A stretch of 5,821 nt of DNA from Planctomycetaceae bacterium (GCA_031283825.1 JAITAZ010000535.1:1-5821), one strand, 5' to 3'; positions 1 to 5,589 are shown, counted from the stretch's first letter. Notes: generated by a model from the sequence alone, not told the origin. Made by a program: numbers and translations.

Positions 1-267
1 ATTCGCGAGATAGCAGCCGGACGCGGTCATCTTGATCTTTGCTTGATATACAAAAATCAAAAATATCCGTTAGAACTTAAAATTAATTACGGCAAAAAAT
101 ATTTAGAAGAAGGACTAGAACAGACCGCTCGCTACATGGACATTTACGGTTGCAAGAAAGGCTGGCTTGCAATTTTTGATCGTAGTTCCAAACGTAAATG
201 GGATCAAAAAATCTACATGAAAAAAGAAATTGTTAACGGAAAAACTATCACTATCGTCGGATTGTAG
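1..267 (+). CDS. C-terminal end of a PD-(D/E)XK nuclease-domain protein, probably of the AAA-ATPase/nuclease fusion type (5'-truncated by the window)
   Basis: The frame is open from base 1 to the TAG at 265-267 and gives 88 residues; the true start lies outside the window, so the TTG at 43 is not needed as a start. Within the fragment, G-R-G-H-L-D (residues 7-12) is followed by P-L-E-L-K (23-27) and then E-E-G-L-E-Q-x-x-x-Y-M-D. The spacing of Asp12, Glu25 and Lys27 followed by a helix with Gln fits motifs II, III and IV of the PD-(D/E)XK fold. The tail (G-W-L-A-I-F-D, then a K-T-I-T-I-V-G-L end) resembles the C-terminal domain of proteins that pair an AAA-type ATPase with this nuclease-like domain, which are often multicopy in environmental and gut bacteria. 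The ATPase part is not visible, so that fusion is inferred. Cellular role is unknown; DNA cleavage or mobile-element defence are only possibilities. The gene converges on the 435-3380 gene. Confidence 0.75.
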   Translation: MREIAAGRGHLDLCLIYKNQKYPLELKINYGKKYLEEGLEQTARYMDIYGCKKGWLAIFDRSSKRKWDQKIYMKKEIVNGKTITIVGL

Positions 268-290
268 TATCAGTCGTATTATGCTTATCG

Positions 291-316
291 ATCTATTGAA
301 TAGATACAATTTTTTT
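291..316 (+). terminator. Candidate intrinsic terminator after the nuclease-domain gene
   Basis: ATCTATT (291-297) and AATAGAT (299-305) are perfect inverted repeats around one base, so a realistic fold is a 5-6 bp stem with a small loop. Seven T follow at 310-316. It begins 23 nt after the stop codon at 265-267. The stem is AT-rich and therefore weak. A further inverted repeat (TTTTTTTCA 310-318 with TGAAAAAAA 330-338) overlaps the T-run and may strengthen termination in either direction. Confidence 0.4.
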
Positions 317-394
317 CAAAATCGTTACGTGAAAAAAAGAATGTTACGAATAAATGTTGGTTGATTGTGAAATAAAATTATTCTGCATAATCTT

Positions 395-424
395 AAAAAA
401 GGATATTACAAAATTAATTGTAAT
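395..424 (-). terminator. Candidate intrinsic terminator after the LysM gene
   Basis: Read on the minus strand, ATTACAA (424-418) pairs perfectly with TTGTAAT (411-405) across a 6-nt loop. After a 4-nt spacer comes a run of six T (400-395). The stem starts 10 nt beyond the stop codon of the 435-3380 gene, which is the expected placement. The stem is AT-rich, so efficiency is uncertain. Confidence 0.45.
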
Positions 425-434
425 TACCAAGAAT

Positions 435-3380
435 TTATTCCATTACTATTACAGAATTTTCTGTCAGAATGTCAAAAAGCTCTTCAATGCTTTCTTGAGA
501 TACTCCAAGAGAATCCGGTGTAATTTGTCGTCCTAAACCGTTTAGCATAATGCCGTTATTTAATGTTAAGTTTTTTGTCGTTCTTGAAATTGATTTATTT
601 TTTACAATAAATTCGCCGCGAATATCTAAAATATTTCTACCGATTGCTACAGGAAATCTTCCTGCATAAACGCCGCCTAAAAGCAATGTCAACTCGCCCC
701 GACTCGTTTGAACTTTCGCGTCAAATTGTCCGTGTACGACTTTTAACTCGCCGCCAACTGTCAATTGTTCTGCACGATTTAAACCGTTTATCTTCGATAA
801 TAAAGCCGACGAAATACTAAATTTCTGCGCTACCGAATCAATTGTATCTCCCGCCTTAACCGTATAAACAGGCTCAAGAACATGATACTTCGACGAATAA
901 ATTAGTTCCAACGCAATCCGATCTAAAATCGACGCAACATAATCTCGTTCGCCGTCGCTCAAATCGCGTTGATCGTAAAATTTGCTCAGCTGAACAAACG
1001 CAAGATGCATTTTTGAATGTTCTTTTGTGCTGTATTCTCTCAGCTGTTCATTGACCAAACGAACCACTGTCTCGCGAATAAGATGATTAGACAAATTATT
1101 ACGCGACTTATTGTCAGCAACATTTCCCGACGTTAAATCATTCGTAATTAACACCGGATGAGGCGTTATTTGCGGCGAAACAAACGGTATTGTAGGTAAT
1201 TCTGTTGAATCGTTAATTATTGTTCCGTCGAATTTTTTCTCGCTGTCTTTATTTTGTCTTGAATTTTCGTTACTGTCTCGAGTTTCGCGATCAGAATTAA
1301 TTCCGGCAGAGTAATTATTATTTGTTTTAATAATTAAGCTGGCGTTATCTTTATTTTTTTCGTGATTTTTATCTAACCTTGCAATCGTATAATTAATCGA
1401 CTCGGGGTTAGACGTAGCGATAACTCCGTTGAGCGGATTTTCTGCAATAACGGGCGTAGTTAAAGTAGTTTCGGTGTTAGAGTTATGGTAGGCGTTGGAG
1501 TTGTTCAAATAAGAGCCAACTGCCGACGATTCTTTATTGGCAGAAAAAATGTCGGTTGAATTATTTCCGCTGTAGTTTGGATTAAAGTTGTTTATACTTG
1601 ATTCTTCTTTTGCAAACGTGACTCTTGGCGCAATATTTCCTGCTGTTTCGCGGGACGGTTCTAGTACGGCTTCGTTATTTTGTTTTGTTTTATTTAAGTA
1701 ATCGTCCCACAGGTGCATTGTATTGTTTGTCGAGTTTTTGGCGTTGTTAATTTTTGTTACGTTAAATTGATTGCCGTTGTTTGATGCGTTTGTGAATTTA
1801 TTATTTGAATCGATGATATACTTTTTATCTTGACCAACCGACTTAACCGATTCAACCGAGCTGACAGATTCTACAGACTCCGTTGTTTCTATTGGTTCGA
1901 CGACTAATGGCAGTGGTTTAATTAAACCTGCGCGGTTATGTTGATTTTCGGTATTTTGACTTGGGGGTGATAATGTGTTGGATGAAAAATCTGATGAAAA
2001 ATCTGGTTGTTGAGATGGTTTTTCTAGTGTTGCCATCTCGGATGATGAAAATGATGTATTGATTTGTTTGGGGGAAGATGTTGACGTTTGGGGGAATGAT
2101 GTCGGGATCGGCACGGCAGACGAGTAATAGTCTGGATCATTGGTTGGAATTGTTATTGATTCTGAATGAGTTGATGTTGGGTGAAATAAATTTGTGTTTG
2201 AGTTTGTGTTGGAGTTGGAGTTTAAGTTTGAATTTATTGTAGTTTCTCCGCGTAAACCTGTATTAACGAAAGTTGAATTTAGGTTTTGTGTTGGTTGTAG
2301 GGCGTGTTGTTGCGATTGCGTATTGAGCGAATGCGCGTTTATTGGAGTGGTTGGCGGCGGCGAGGGGGGCGGCGAGATTGGCAAGATTGGTGTTGGTGGA
2401 GTCAAGGTTTGGTTTCCGGCGGGCGGCAAGGTGTTGACGGGCGGCGGAGTTAAAACTGAATAGATAGTATTTGACGGGGTAGGCGAGTTTGGCAGGGTTG
2501 ATTTTGGCGTTTCGGTAATATTGGAGGGGAAAGCGGTCGTTTGGTTGAGTGAATTATTGTTTGGCAGAGATGGAAACGGTTCGGGAGTTGACGTCGGCGT
2601 AGGCATTGGCGTAGGCATCGGCGTTGACATTGAAACTGGAATCGTTTCGTTTATTAGAGTTGTCGGGACAACTGGAGTTGTTGGAGTTATTAGAGTTGGG
2701 ACGATTGCCGGAGGTATATTTAATGTCGGCGCGTTTTCTTGTGAGCCGTAGGGATAACTTGGCGCGATAGATTTGGATTCGACTTGTAGAGTCAAATTTG
2801 CGGTGAGCGGAGGATTGGGCGATGATAATATTGCTGAAGTTGGCGAGTTTGACAGGGGCGAGTTTGATAGTGGTGGATTAGAGTTTGTTTCTTGTCTGTA
2901 ATCCCAAACGGGGGCGGAGTTGGGATTGTTTGCAGTTGACGTTGATGCTGATGCTGACAATGCCGTTGCCGTTGCTGTTGCTGTTGTTGACGTTGAAGTT
3001 GACGTAGTTGTGGGGTTGAATAGTGGTGCGTTGGAGTTTGTTGTGGTTGATGGATTGTGATTATCGATTCCGAATATTGGAGTGTTTCCGTTGTTGTTTG
3101 GCGGATTATTTCCAAGCGAGGAGGGCGGTGTTTGGGATTGTGTATTTTCGGTTGAGTTTAGCGGCAGGATACCTTCGATGTTTCCTAGTAGCGGCGAAGC
3201 TCCGCTTTCGGAGGCTTTACCGCCTTCGGCAAAGTTGATTCCGAGATCATTTAAGTATGTTATGTCTTCGTCGGGGATATTGATTGTAGGCGCGGGTTTG
3301 AGTAGTTTGTAAGCGCCGAACAGAGCTAAACAAACGACAATTGTGATTACAAAAATTTTCGCAATTTTTAGAATTTTCAC
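435..3380 (-). CDS. Membrane-anchored, low-complexity LysM protein with a degenerate L,D-transpeptidase (YkuD-like) C-terminus
   Basis: A 981-residue protein. The GTG start at 3380 is chosen because GAGGAA lies 7-8 nt upstream and the encoded N-terminus (MKILKIAKIF...) gives a single membrane segment at about residues 6-27. Residues ~40-760 are a low-complexity linker: Pro/Ser/Thr-rich first, with runs such as STSTSTTATATATA, TPMPTPMP and NSNSNTNSNTN, then Asn/Ser/Lys/Glu-rich with ESVESVSSVESVKSV near 500-515. Residues 762-838 look helical. Residues 839-884 form a LysM domain (YTVKAGDT...KINGLN...GGELKVV), a fold known to bind peptidoglycan. Residues 885-981 resemble the start and end of a YkuD domain (F-D-A-K-V, R-G-E-L-T-L, G-x-Y-A-G-R-F-P-V-A-I-G, then I-E-E-L-F-D-I-L). 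The His-Gly and Ser-x-Gly-Cys catalytic motifs are absent, and the only Cys in the whole protein is Cys17 in the membrane segment. I infer a periplasmic wall-binding or tethering role rather than cross-linking. The architecture suggests a planctomycete. Confidence 0.85.
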   Translation of the reverse strand: MKILKIAKIFVITIVVCLALFGAYKLLKPAPTINIPDEDITYLNDLGINFAEGGKASESGASPLLGNIEGILPLNSTENTQSQTPPSSLGNNPPNNNGNTPIFGIDNHNPSTTTNSNAPLFNPTTTSTSTSTTATATATALSASASTSTANNPNSAPVWDYRQETNSNPPLSNSPLSNSPTSAILSSPNPPLTANLTLQVESKSIAPSYPYGSQENAPTLNIPPAIVPTLITPTTPVVPTTLINETIPVSMSTPMPTPMPTPTSTPEPFPSLPNNNSLNQTTAFPSNITETPKSTLPNSPTPSNTIYSVLTPPPVNTLPPAGNQTLTPPTPILPISPPPSPPPTTPINAHSLNTQSQQHALQPTQNLNSTFVNTGLRGETTINSNLNSNSNTNSNTNLFHPTSTHSESITIPTNDPDYYSSAVPIPTSFPQTSTSSPKQINTSFSSSEMATLEKPSQQPDFSSDFSSNTLSPPSQNTENQHNRAGLIKPLPLVVEPIETTESVESVSSVESVKSVGQDKKYIIDSNNKFTNASNNGNQFNVTKINNAKNSTNNTMHLWDDYLNKTKQNNEAVLEPSRETAGNIAPRVTFAKEESSINNFNPNYSGNNSTDIFSANKESSAVGSYLNNSNAYHNSNTETTLTTPVIAENPLNGVIATSNPESINYTIARLDKNHEKNKDNASLIIKTNNNYSAGINSDRETRDSNENSRQNKDSEKKFDGTIINDSTELPTIPFVSPQITPHPVLITNDLTSGNVADNKSRNNLSNHLIRETVVRLVNEQLREYSTKEHSKMHLAFVQLSKFYDQRDLSDGERDYVASILDRIALELIYSSKYHVLEPVYTVKAGDTIDSVAQKFSISSALLSKINGLNRAEQLTVGGELKVVHGQFDAKVQTSRGELTLLLGGVYAGRFPVAIGRNILDIRGEFIVKNKSISRTTKNLTLNNGIMLNGLGRQITPDSLGVSQESIEELFDILTENSVIVME
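885..1095 (-). other. Helical pre-LysM segment of the LysM protein
   Basis: This stretch encodes about residues 762-838. It is rich in Leu, Glu, Arg and Lys with heptad-like spacing (HLIRETVVRLVNEQL, FVQLSKFYDQRDLS, ASILDRIALELIY) and contains none of the homopolymeric runs of the linker before it. It ends in YHVLEPVYTV, leading straight into LysM. I recall the same helix-then-LEP-then-LysM order in planctomycete LysM/YkuD proteins, which is one reason for the taxonomic guess. Function is unknown; the linker boundary is approximate. Confidence 0.5.
2596..2631 (-). repeat. Three 12-bp tandem units encoding TPMP-type repeats
   Basis: On the plus strand GGCGTAGGCATT, GGCGTAGGCATC and GGCGTTGACATT follow each other without gaps, encoding M-S-T-P / M-P-T-P-type units in the linker of the LysM protein near residues 250-261. 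Similar short in-frame duplications occur at 1981-2004 (12-bp unit GATGAAAAATCT twice, encoding SSDF repeats) and near 2843-2875 (15-bp unit encoding SPLSN repeats). These point to slippage-driven growth of the linker. Confidence 0.75.
3194..3236. repeat. Hairpin-forming, repeat-like insert inside the coding sequence
   Basis: CTCCG (3200-3204) pairs with CGGAG (3209-3213) around a 4-nt loop. Directly next to it GCC-TTC-GGC (3222-3230) forms a second hairpin flanked by CTTT (3215-3218) and AAAG (3230-3233, sharing the hairpin's final position or shifted by one). The segment is much richer in GC than its surroundings and resembles the CGTTGCC-TTC-GGCAACG hairpin of the repeat region at 5541-5557. 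It stays in frame and encodes an A-E-G-G-K-A-S-E-S-G-A-S stretch (residues ~50-62) just after the membrane anchor. Whether it is an inserted element is inferred. Confidence 0.4.
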
Positions 3381-3386
3381 CGTTAT

Positions 3387-3393
3387 TCCTCTT
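3387..3393 (-). promoter_or_regulatory. Ribosome binding site deciding the GTG start of the LysM gene
   Basis: Read on the minus strand, AAGAGGA runs from 3393 to 3387, a good Shine-Dalgarno match with 6-8 nt to the GTG at 3380-3378. No ATG with a comparable site lies nearby, and starting later would remove the membrane segment. This supports the GTG start. Confidence 0.65.
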
Positions 3394-3461
3394 TTAAATT
3401 ATATTTTTAACTTTAATTAAAACTGTAACTGTTTTGTAAATTTTGGTTTGTGGTTTTTTGA

Positions 3462-3467
3462 ATTATA
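3462..3467 (-). promoter_or_regulatory. Possible -10 element upstream of the LysM gene
   Basis: A perfect TATAAT lies on the minus strand at 3467-3462 and would give a leader of roughly 75 nt. No convincing -35 hexamer is found 16-18 nt upstream. A second TATAAT at 3403-3398 is too close to the ribosome binding site to leave it in the transcript. The surrounding DNA is so AT-rich that chance matches are likely. Confidence 0.25.
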
Positions 3468-3822
3468 TTTTGAGCGGTAACAATTGGTTCTTTATTTAGG
3501 GGACAAAGTGGATGTCGTTGTTTGAAATCGGGTTTTACTTTAATTATTCGGCGATATTAGAGCTGTTGAATAGGTTTTTCATAATTTAAAGTGTGAACTG
3601 TTTAAAAAAGTTACAATTGTTGTTTTTATCTATTATGATATTCGCGAATGATAACAAAAGGATCGGGTTTGTTTCCAGAGCAATTTTGAAAAAAAATGGC
3701 AAAATAGGCTAAAAGGTCAGAAAAAAATTTTTTTTTGCTATGATTGTTCCGAATTTTCTCAATTTGCGGGGAGTCAGGGCGGCGATGAGAGTTCTAGAAA
3801 AAGTAATAGAGAGTATTCTCCC

Positions 3823-3838
3823 GATCAGGTAGTTGACC
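3823..3838 (+). repeat. Isolated copy of the 16-nt GATCAGGT unit
   Basis: GATCAGGTAGTTGACC matches GATCAGGTAGGCGACC of 5012-5027 and 5429-5444 at 14 of 16 positions. It is preceded by TATTCTCCC, comparable with TATCCCC and TATCCCA before the other copies, so the similarity extends beyond the unit itself. It is followed by AGGTCAGGG and overlaps the small palindrome TGACC-A-GGTCA (3834-3844, one base wider on the left). The hairpin half of the larger repeat is missing, so this is a decayed or partial copy. Confidence 0.6.
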
Positions 3839-3876
3839 AGGTCAGGGATTTTTATCGGCTGAATTGTTATAAATTC

Positions 3877-4818
3877 CTAAAATGTTATAAGAAATTTTTT
3901 TGCGATAATTTCGCTTTGGATTATATCGTTTTTCATTTGTGTAATTAGTTCGTCTTTGGAGTTGAATTGTTTTATTTCTCTGATTAGTTCTAAGACGTCT
4001 AGGTGTAATTCTTTACCGTAGATATTATTGTTGAAGTCGTGTATGAAAGTTTCTATTCGCGGGTTTGTTTGGTTGAAGGTTGGACTTATTCCGATGTTTG
4101 TTGTTGCGATAAATTTTTGTTTATTGAGAGTAGCGATTGTCGAGTAAACTCCGTATTTTGGGATTATTGTTTCGATATTTTCGATATTTGCGGTTGGAAA
4201 TCCGAGTAATCTTCCGCGAGCGTTACCTTTTACGATGATTCCGTTTAGGTGGTAGGGCATTCCGAGAAAATTGTTAGCTTCGTTTATATGTCCATCTTTT
4301 ATTAGTTTCCTGACGAGGCTGCTTGAGATTGTAATGCCGTTTATTTGAACGGGTTCGACGATTTTGATTTCGATTTCGGAGTTTTTGCAATAATTTTTTA
4401 TTGATTCTGGTGTTCCGGTGCGGTCTCTTCCGAAGGTGAAATTTTTTCCGCAGACGATAATTCGTGCGTGGAGTTGTTTATTTAGGGTATTGAAGAAGAA
4501 TGTTTCGGCGGATTGGAGTAGAAATTGTTTATCGGGTTTTATGACGATGATTGCGTCAACGTTGAAGTTTTCGATGATATCGATTTTACGGGCGAGTGTT
4601 TGTATTGGCAGAGAGTGCGGCGAGTTGGAGTGTAATATTGCCGACGGGTGAGGGCAAAAAGTTACGACGATTGACGGTGCTGACAATTTATCGGCGTAAT
4701 TTTTGAGATGTTGAAAAATGAGAGTGTGTCCGCGATGTACGCCGTCGAATTTACCTATTGAAATCGCCCCGTTGTGAAACGCCGGCGGAACGGATTCAAA
4801 ATCTTGAAATATTTGCAT
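3877..4818 (-). CDS. ribF: Bifunctional riboflavin kinase / FMN adenylyltransferase (FAD synthetase)
   Basis: A 313-residue cytoplasmic enzyme, the normal length for the family. It phosphorylates riboflavin to FMN and then adenylylates FMN to FAD. The N-terminal nucleotidyltransferase domain (about 1-185) shows G-K-F-D-G-V-H-R-G-H (22-31), T-F-C-P-H-P (53-58), C-G-K-N-F-T-F-G-R-D-R-x-G (123-135) and S-S-S-L-V-R (165-170). The riboflavin kinase domain (about 186-313) shows G-N-A-R-G-R-L-L-G-F-P-T-A-N (198-211), P-K-Y-G-V-Y (220-225), N-I-G-I-S-P-T-F (241-248) and I-E-T-F-I-H-D-F (255-262), where Glu256 is the expected catalytic base. The ATG at 4818 leaves a usual 20-odd residues before the first motif; no clear Shine-Dalgarno precedes it. 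The gene appears intact. It stands alone, with about 1 kb of repeat DNA upstream instead of the truB/rbfA neighbours seen in many bacteria. Confidence 0.96.
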   Translation of the reverse strand: MQIFQDFESVPPAFHNGAISIGKFDGVHRGHTLIFQHLKNYADKLSAPSIVVTFCPHPSAILHSNSPHSLPIQTLARKIDIIENFNVDAIIVIKPDKQFLLQSAETFFFNTLNKQLHARIIVCGKNFTFGRDRTGTPESIKNYCKNSEIEIKIVEPVQINGITISSSLVRKLIKDGHINEANNFLGMPYHLNGIIVKGNARGRLLGFPTANIENIETIIPKYGVYSTIATLNKQKFIATTNIGISPTFNQTNPRIETFIHDFNNNIYGKELHLDVLELIREIKQFNSKDELITQMKNDIIQSEIIAKKFLITF

Positions 4819-4876
4819 TTGAGGAAAAAATTTGGAATTTGGAATTAAATTTTTTGACGCGAATGGTTACTTTTAT

Positions 4877-4885
4877 TCTATAACA
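4877..4885 (-). promoter_or_regulatory. Possible extended -10 promoter of ribF
   Basis: On the minus strand TGTTATAGA (4885-4877) resembles an extended -10 (TGn plus a TATAAT-like hexamer) and would give a leader of about 50 nt. No good -35 is seen. The call is weak because the whole stretch 4819-4980 is AT-rich. Confidence 0.25.
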
Positions 4886-4992
4886 TTTTTAAAAGACAAA
4901 TTGAGTGTAAAAATTTTTAATGAATTAAAATCGGAGTTTATGTTGTAACAAATTTTCAACTTTTGTCGATTAGCTGTTTTTTAGAGATTCTC

Positions 4993-5101
4993 TAATAACT
5001 CATGTATCCCCGATCAGGTAGGCGACCGCCGACTCAGGTAGGCGACCTTTCGCCGAAAGGTCGCGTCGGCGTTAGCCGACGGTAAATCTGAAATGATTTT
5101 A
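4993..5101 (+). repeat. Direct repeat copy 1 with REP-like GTAG hairpin
   Basis: It begins TAATAACTCATGT (4993-5005). The 75-bp core at 5012-5086 matches 5429-5503 with three mismatches, and weaker similarity continues to about 5101. The core carries TCAGGTAGGCGACC twice (5014-5027 and 5034-5047). The second GTAG (5038-5041) directly abuts a perfect hairpin: GCGACCTTTC (5042-5051), loop GCC, GAAAGGTCGC (5055-5064). A second hairpin, CGTCGGC (5064-5070), loop GTTA, GCCGACG (5075-5081), follows at once. GTAG followed by a hairpin is the layout of REP elements mobilised by RAYT transposases; membership is inferred. Confidence 0.8.
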
Positions 5102-5140
5102 GTGAACATCTAAAAACCTCATGTAAAATTTATTTTTATT

Positions 5141-5205
5141 AGGAACGCGGTCGTCTCGACCGCATATTTAGGCGTTTGTCATGCAGGCGGGACGCCCGCG
5201 TTCCT
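5141..5205. repeat. 65-bp nested palindrome with two internal hairpins
   Basis: AGGAACGCGG (5141-5150) and CCGCGTTCCT (5196-5205) are perfect inverted ends. Inside are GCGGTCG-TCT-CGACCGC (5147-5163) and GCGGG-ACG-CCCGC (5187-5199), so the outer stem competes with two small hairpins. It is a GC-rich island in AT-rich DNA with clean edges. I recall similar GGAACGCGGNCGTC-type palindromes as dispersed repeats in gut and environmental genomes, but cannot verify this here. Confidence 0.75.
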
Positions 5206-5243
5206 TTTAAAATTAGTTTTTAATTTGAATCAAAACATCAAAC

Positions 5244-5260
5244 TTGTCCTGTAGGGACAA
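5244..5260. repeat. Short hairpin
   Basis: TTGTCCT (5244-5250), loop GTA, GGGACAA (5254-5260) forms a 7-bp stem with one T-G wobble. It ends two bases before the long inverted repeat at 5263 and may be part of the same composite repeat. Confidence 0.55.
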
Positions 5261-5262
5261 CT

Positions 5263-5379
5263 CCAAAATAGCGATGGGTAAAATCGCAATGCGATTTTAC
5301 CCGTCGAAAATAAATTCGTAACGCGATTTTTTTTCGATGGGTGAAAATTCTAGCGAATTTTTACCCATCGCTATTTTGG
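5263..5379. repeat. 117-bp inverted-repeat element with alternative folds
   Basis: The outer arms 5263-5283 and 5359-5379 are perfectly complementary over 21 bp. The same bases can instead form two side-by-side hairpins: 5272-5287 with 5291-5306 (16 pairs, one wobble, loop AAT) and 5335-5350 with 5355-5370 (16 pairs, one wobble, loop TAGC). GGGTAAAA-like and TTTTACCC-like words occur in both hairpins, so the element looks like two related palindromes placed in tandem. No open reading frame lies within it. Confidence 0.8.
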
Positions 5380-5380
5380 G

Positions 5381-5397
5381 AAACCGCTACGCGGTTT
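5381..5397. repeat. Short hairpin AAACCGC-TAC-GCGGTTT
   Basis: A perfect 7-bp stem (5381-5387 with 5391-5397) around a TAC loop. On the plus strand the four T at 5395-5398 follow the GC-rich stem, so weak terminator function is conceivable, but no gene ends here. It touches the left boundary of the 5395-5775 module. Confidence 0.6.
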
Positions 5398-5520
5398 TAA
5401 TAACTCATGTTAAGCGCTTGCTATCCCAGATCAGGTAGGCGACCGCCGATTCAGGTAGGCGACCTTTCTCCGAAAGGTCTCGTCGGCGTTAGCCGACGGT
5501 AAAGTTGAATTGATTTTAAT
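5398..5520 (+). repeat. Direct repeat copy 2 with REP-like GTAG hairpin
   Basis: It starts TAATAACTCATGT (5398-5410), as copy 1 does, then has extra bases including the palindrome AAGCGCTT (5412-5419) before TATCCCA and the 75-bp core 5429-5503. GTAG lies at 5455-5458. The hairpin is GACCTTTC (5461-5468), loop TCC, GAAAGGTC (5472-5479); a G-to-T change after the right arm costs one pair of the copy 1 stem. The second hairpin, with loop GTTA, is unchanged. Confidence 0.8.
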
Positions 5521-5540
5521 TATTGTCGAATCCATGTTAT

Positions 5541-5589
5541 CGTTGCCTTCGGCAACGCGACCTTTCGGCGAAAGGTCGCCTACCTGATC
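5541..5589 (-). repeat. Inverted REP-like hairpin unit
   Basis: Read on the minus strand this is GATCAGGTAG (5589-5580), then GCGACCTTTC, loop GCC, GAAAGGTCGC (5579-5557), identical to the hairpin of copy 1. A second hairpin, CGTTGCC-GAA-GGCAACG (5557-5541), follows; it replaces the CGTCGGC-GTTA hairpin of the direct copies. With 5429-5503 it makes a head-to-head pair like a BIME. Confidence 0.8.

Larger units (their letters stand above)
3381..3876. other. Non-coding AT-rich gap between ribF and the LysM gene
   Basis: No credible gene is visible in these 496 bases. The left part carries the leader of the LysM gene. Other visible items are palindromes ACAATTGT (3613-3620) and ATTCGCGAAT (3640-3649), an A7T9 tract (3721-3736) likely to bend DNA, a weak GAGA/TCTC hairpin (3809-3820), and a stray copy of the 16-nt repeat unit at 3823-3838. 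TCAGGGCGGCGA at 3773-3784 is a possible further degenerate copy. No strong terminator for ribF is visible, so read-through into the LysM gene cannot be excluded. Confidence 0.6.

Noticed and set aside
354..536. Small plus-strand open frame overlapping the end of the LysM gene
   Set aside because: It runs antisense through the conserved C-terminal codons and the terminator hairpin, with no ribosome binding site or recognisable domain.
435..600. Frameshift explaining the missing transpeptidase motif
   Set aside because: Family-like sequence continues in the same frame after the gap to a natural stop followed by a terminator-like hairpin, so a deletion fits better.
435..3380. Several open frames on the plus strand and in another minus frame across the LysM gene
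   Set aside because: Their products are Gly/Val/Cys- or Gln/His-rich mirror images of the low-complexity codons and lack start signals or domains.
3398..3403. TATAAT as the promoter of the LysM gene
   Set aside because: Transcription would start around 3391, inside the ribosome binding site.
4418..4651. Plus-strand open frame inside ribF
   Set aside because: It is antisense to the conserved nucleotidyltransferase domain and has no supporting features.
5064..5081. Integron attC site (GTTAGCC resembles the core site)
   Set aside because: The core consensus GTTRRRY is not met, the hairpin is too short and no cassette gene adjoins it.
5263..5400. tRNA or other structured RNA gene
   Set aside because: The stems are long simple palindromes; there is no cloverleaf, T-loop consensus or CCA-like end.
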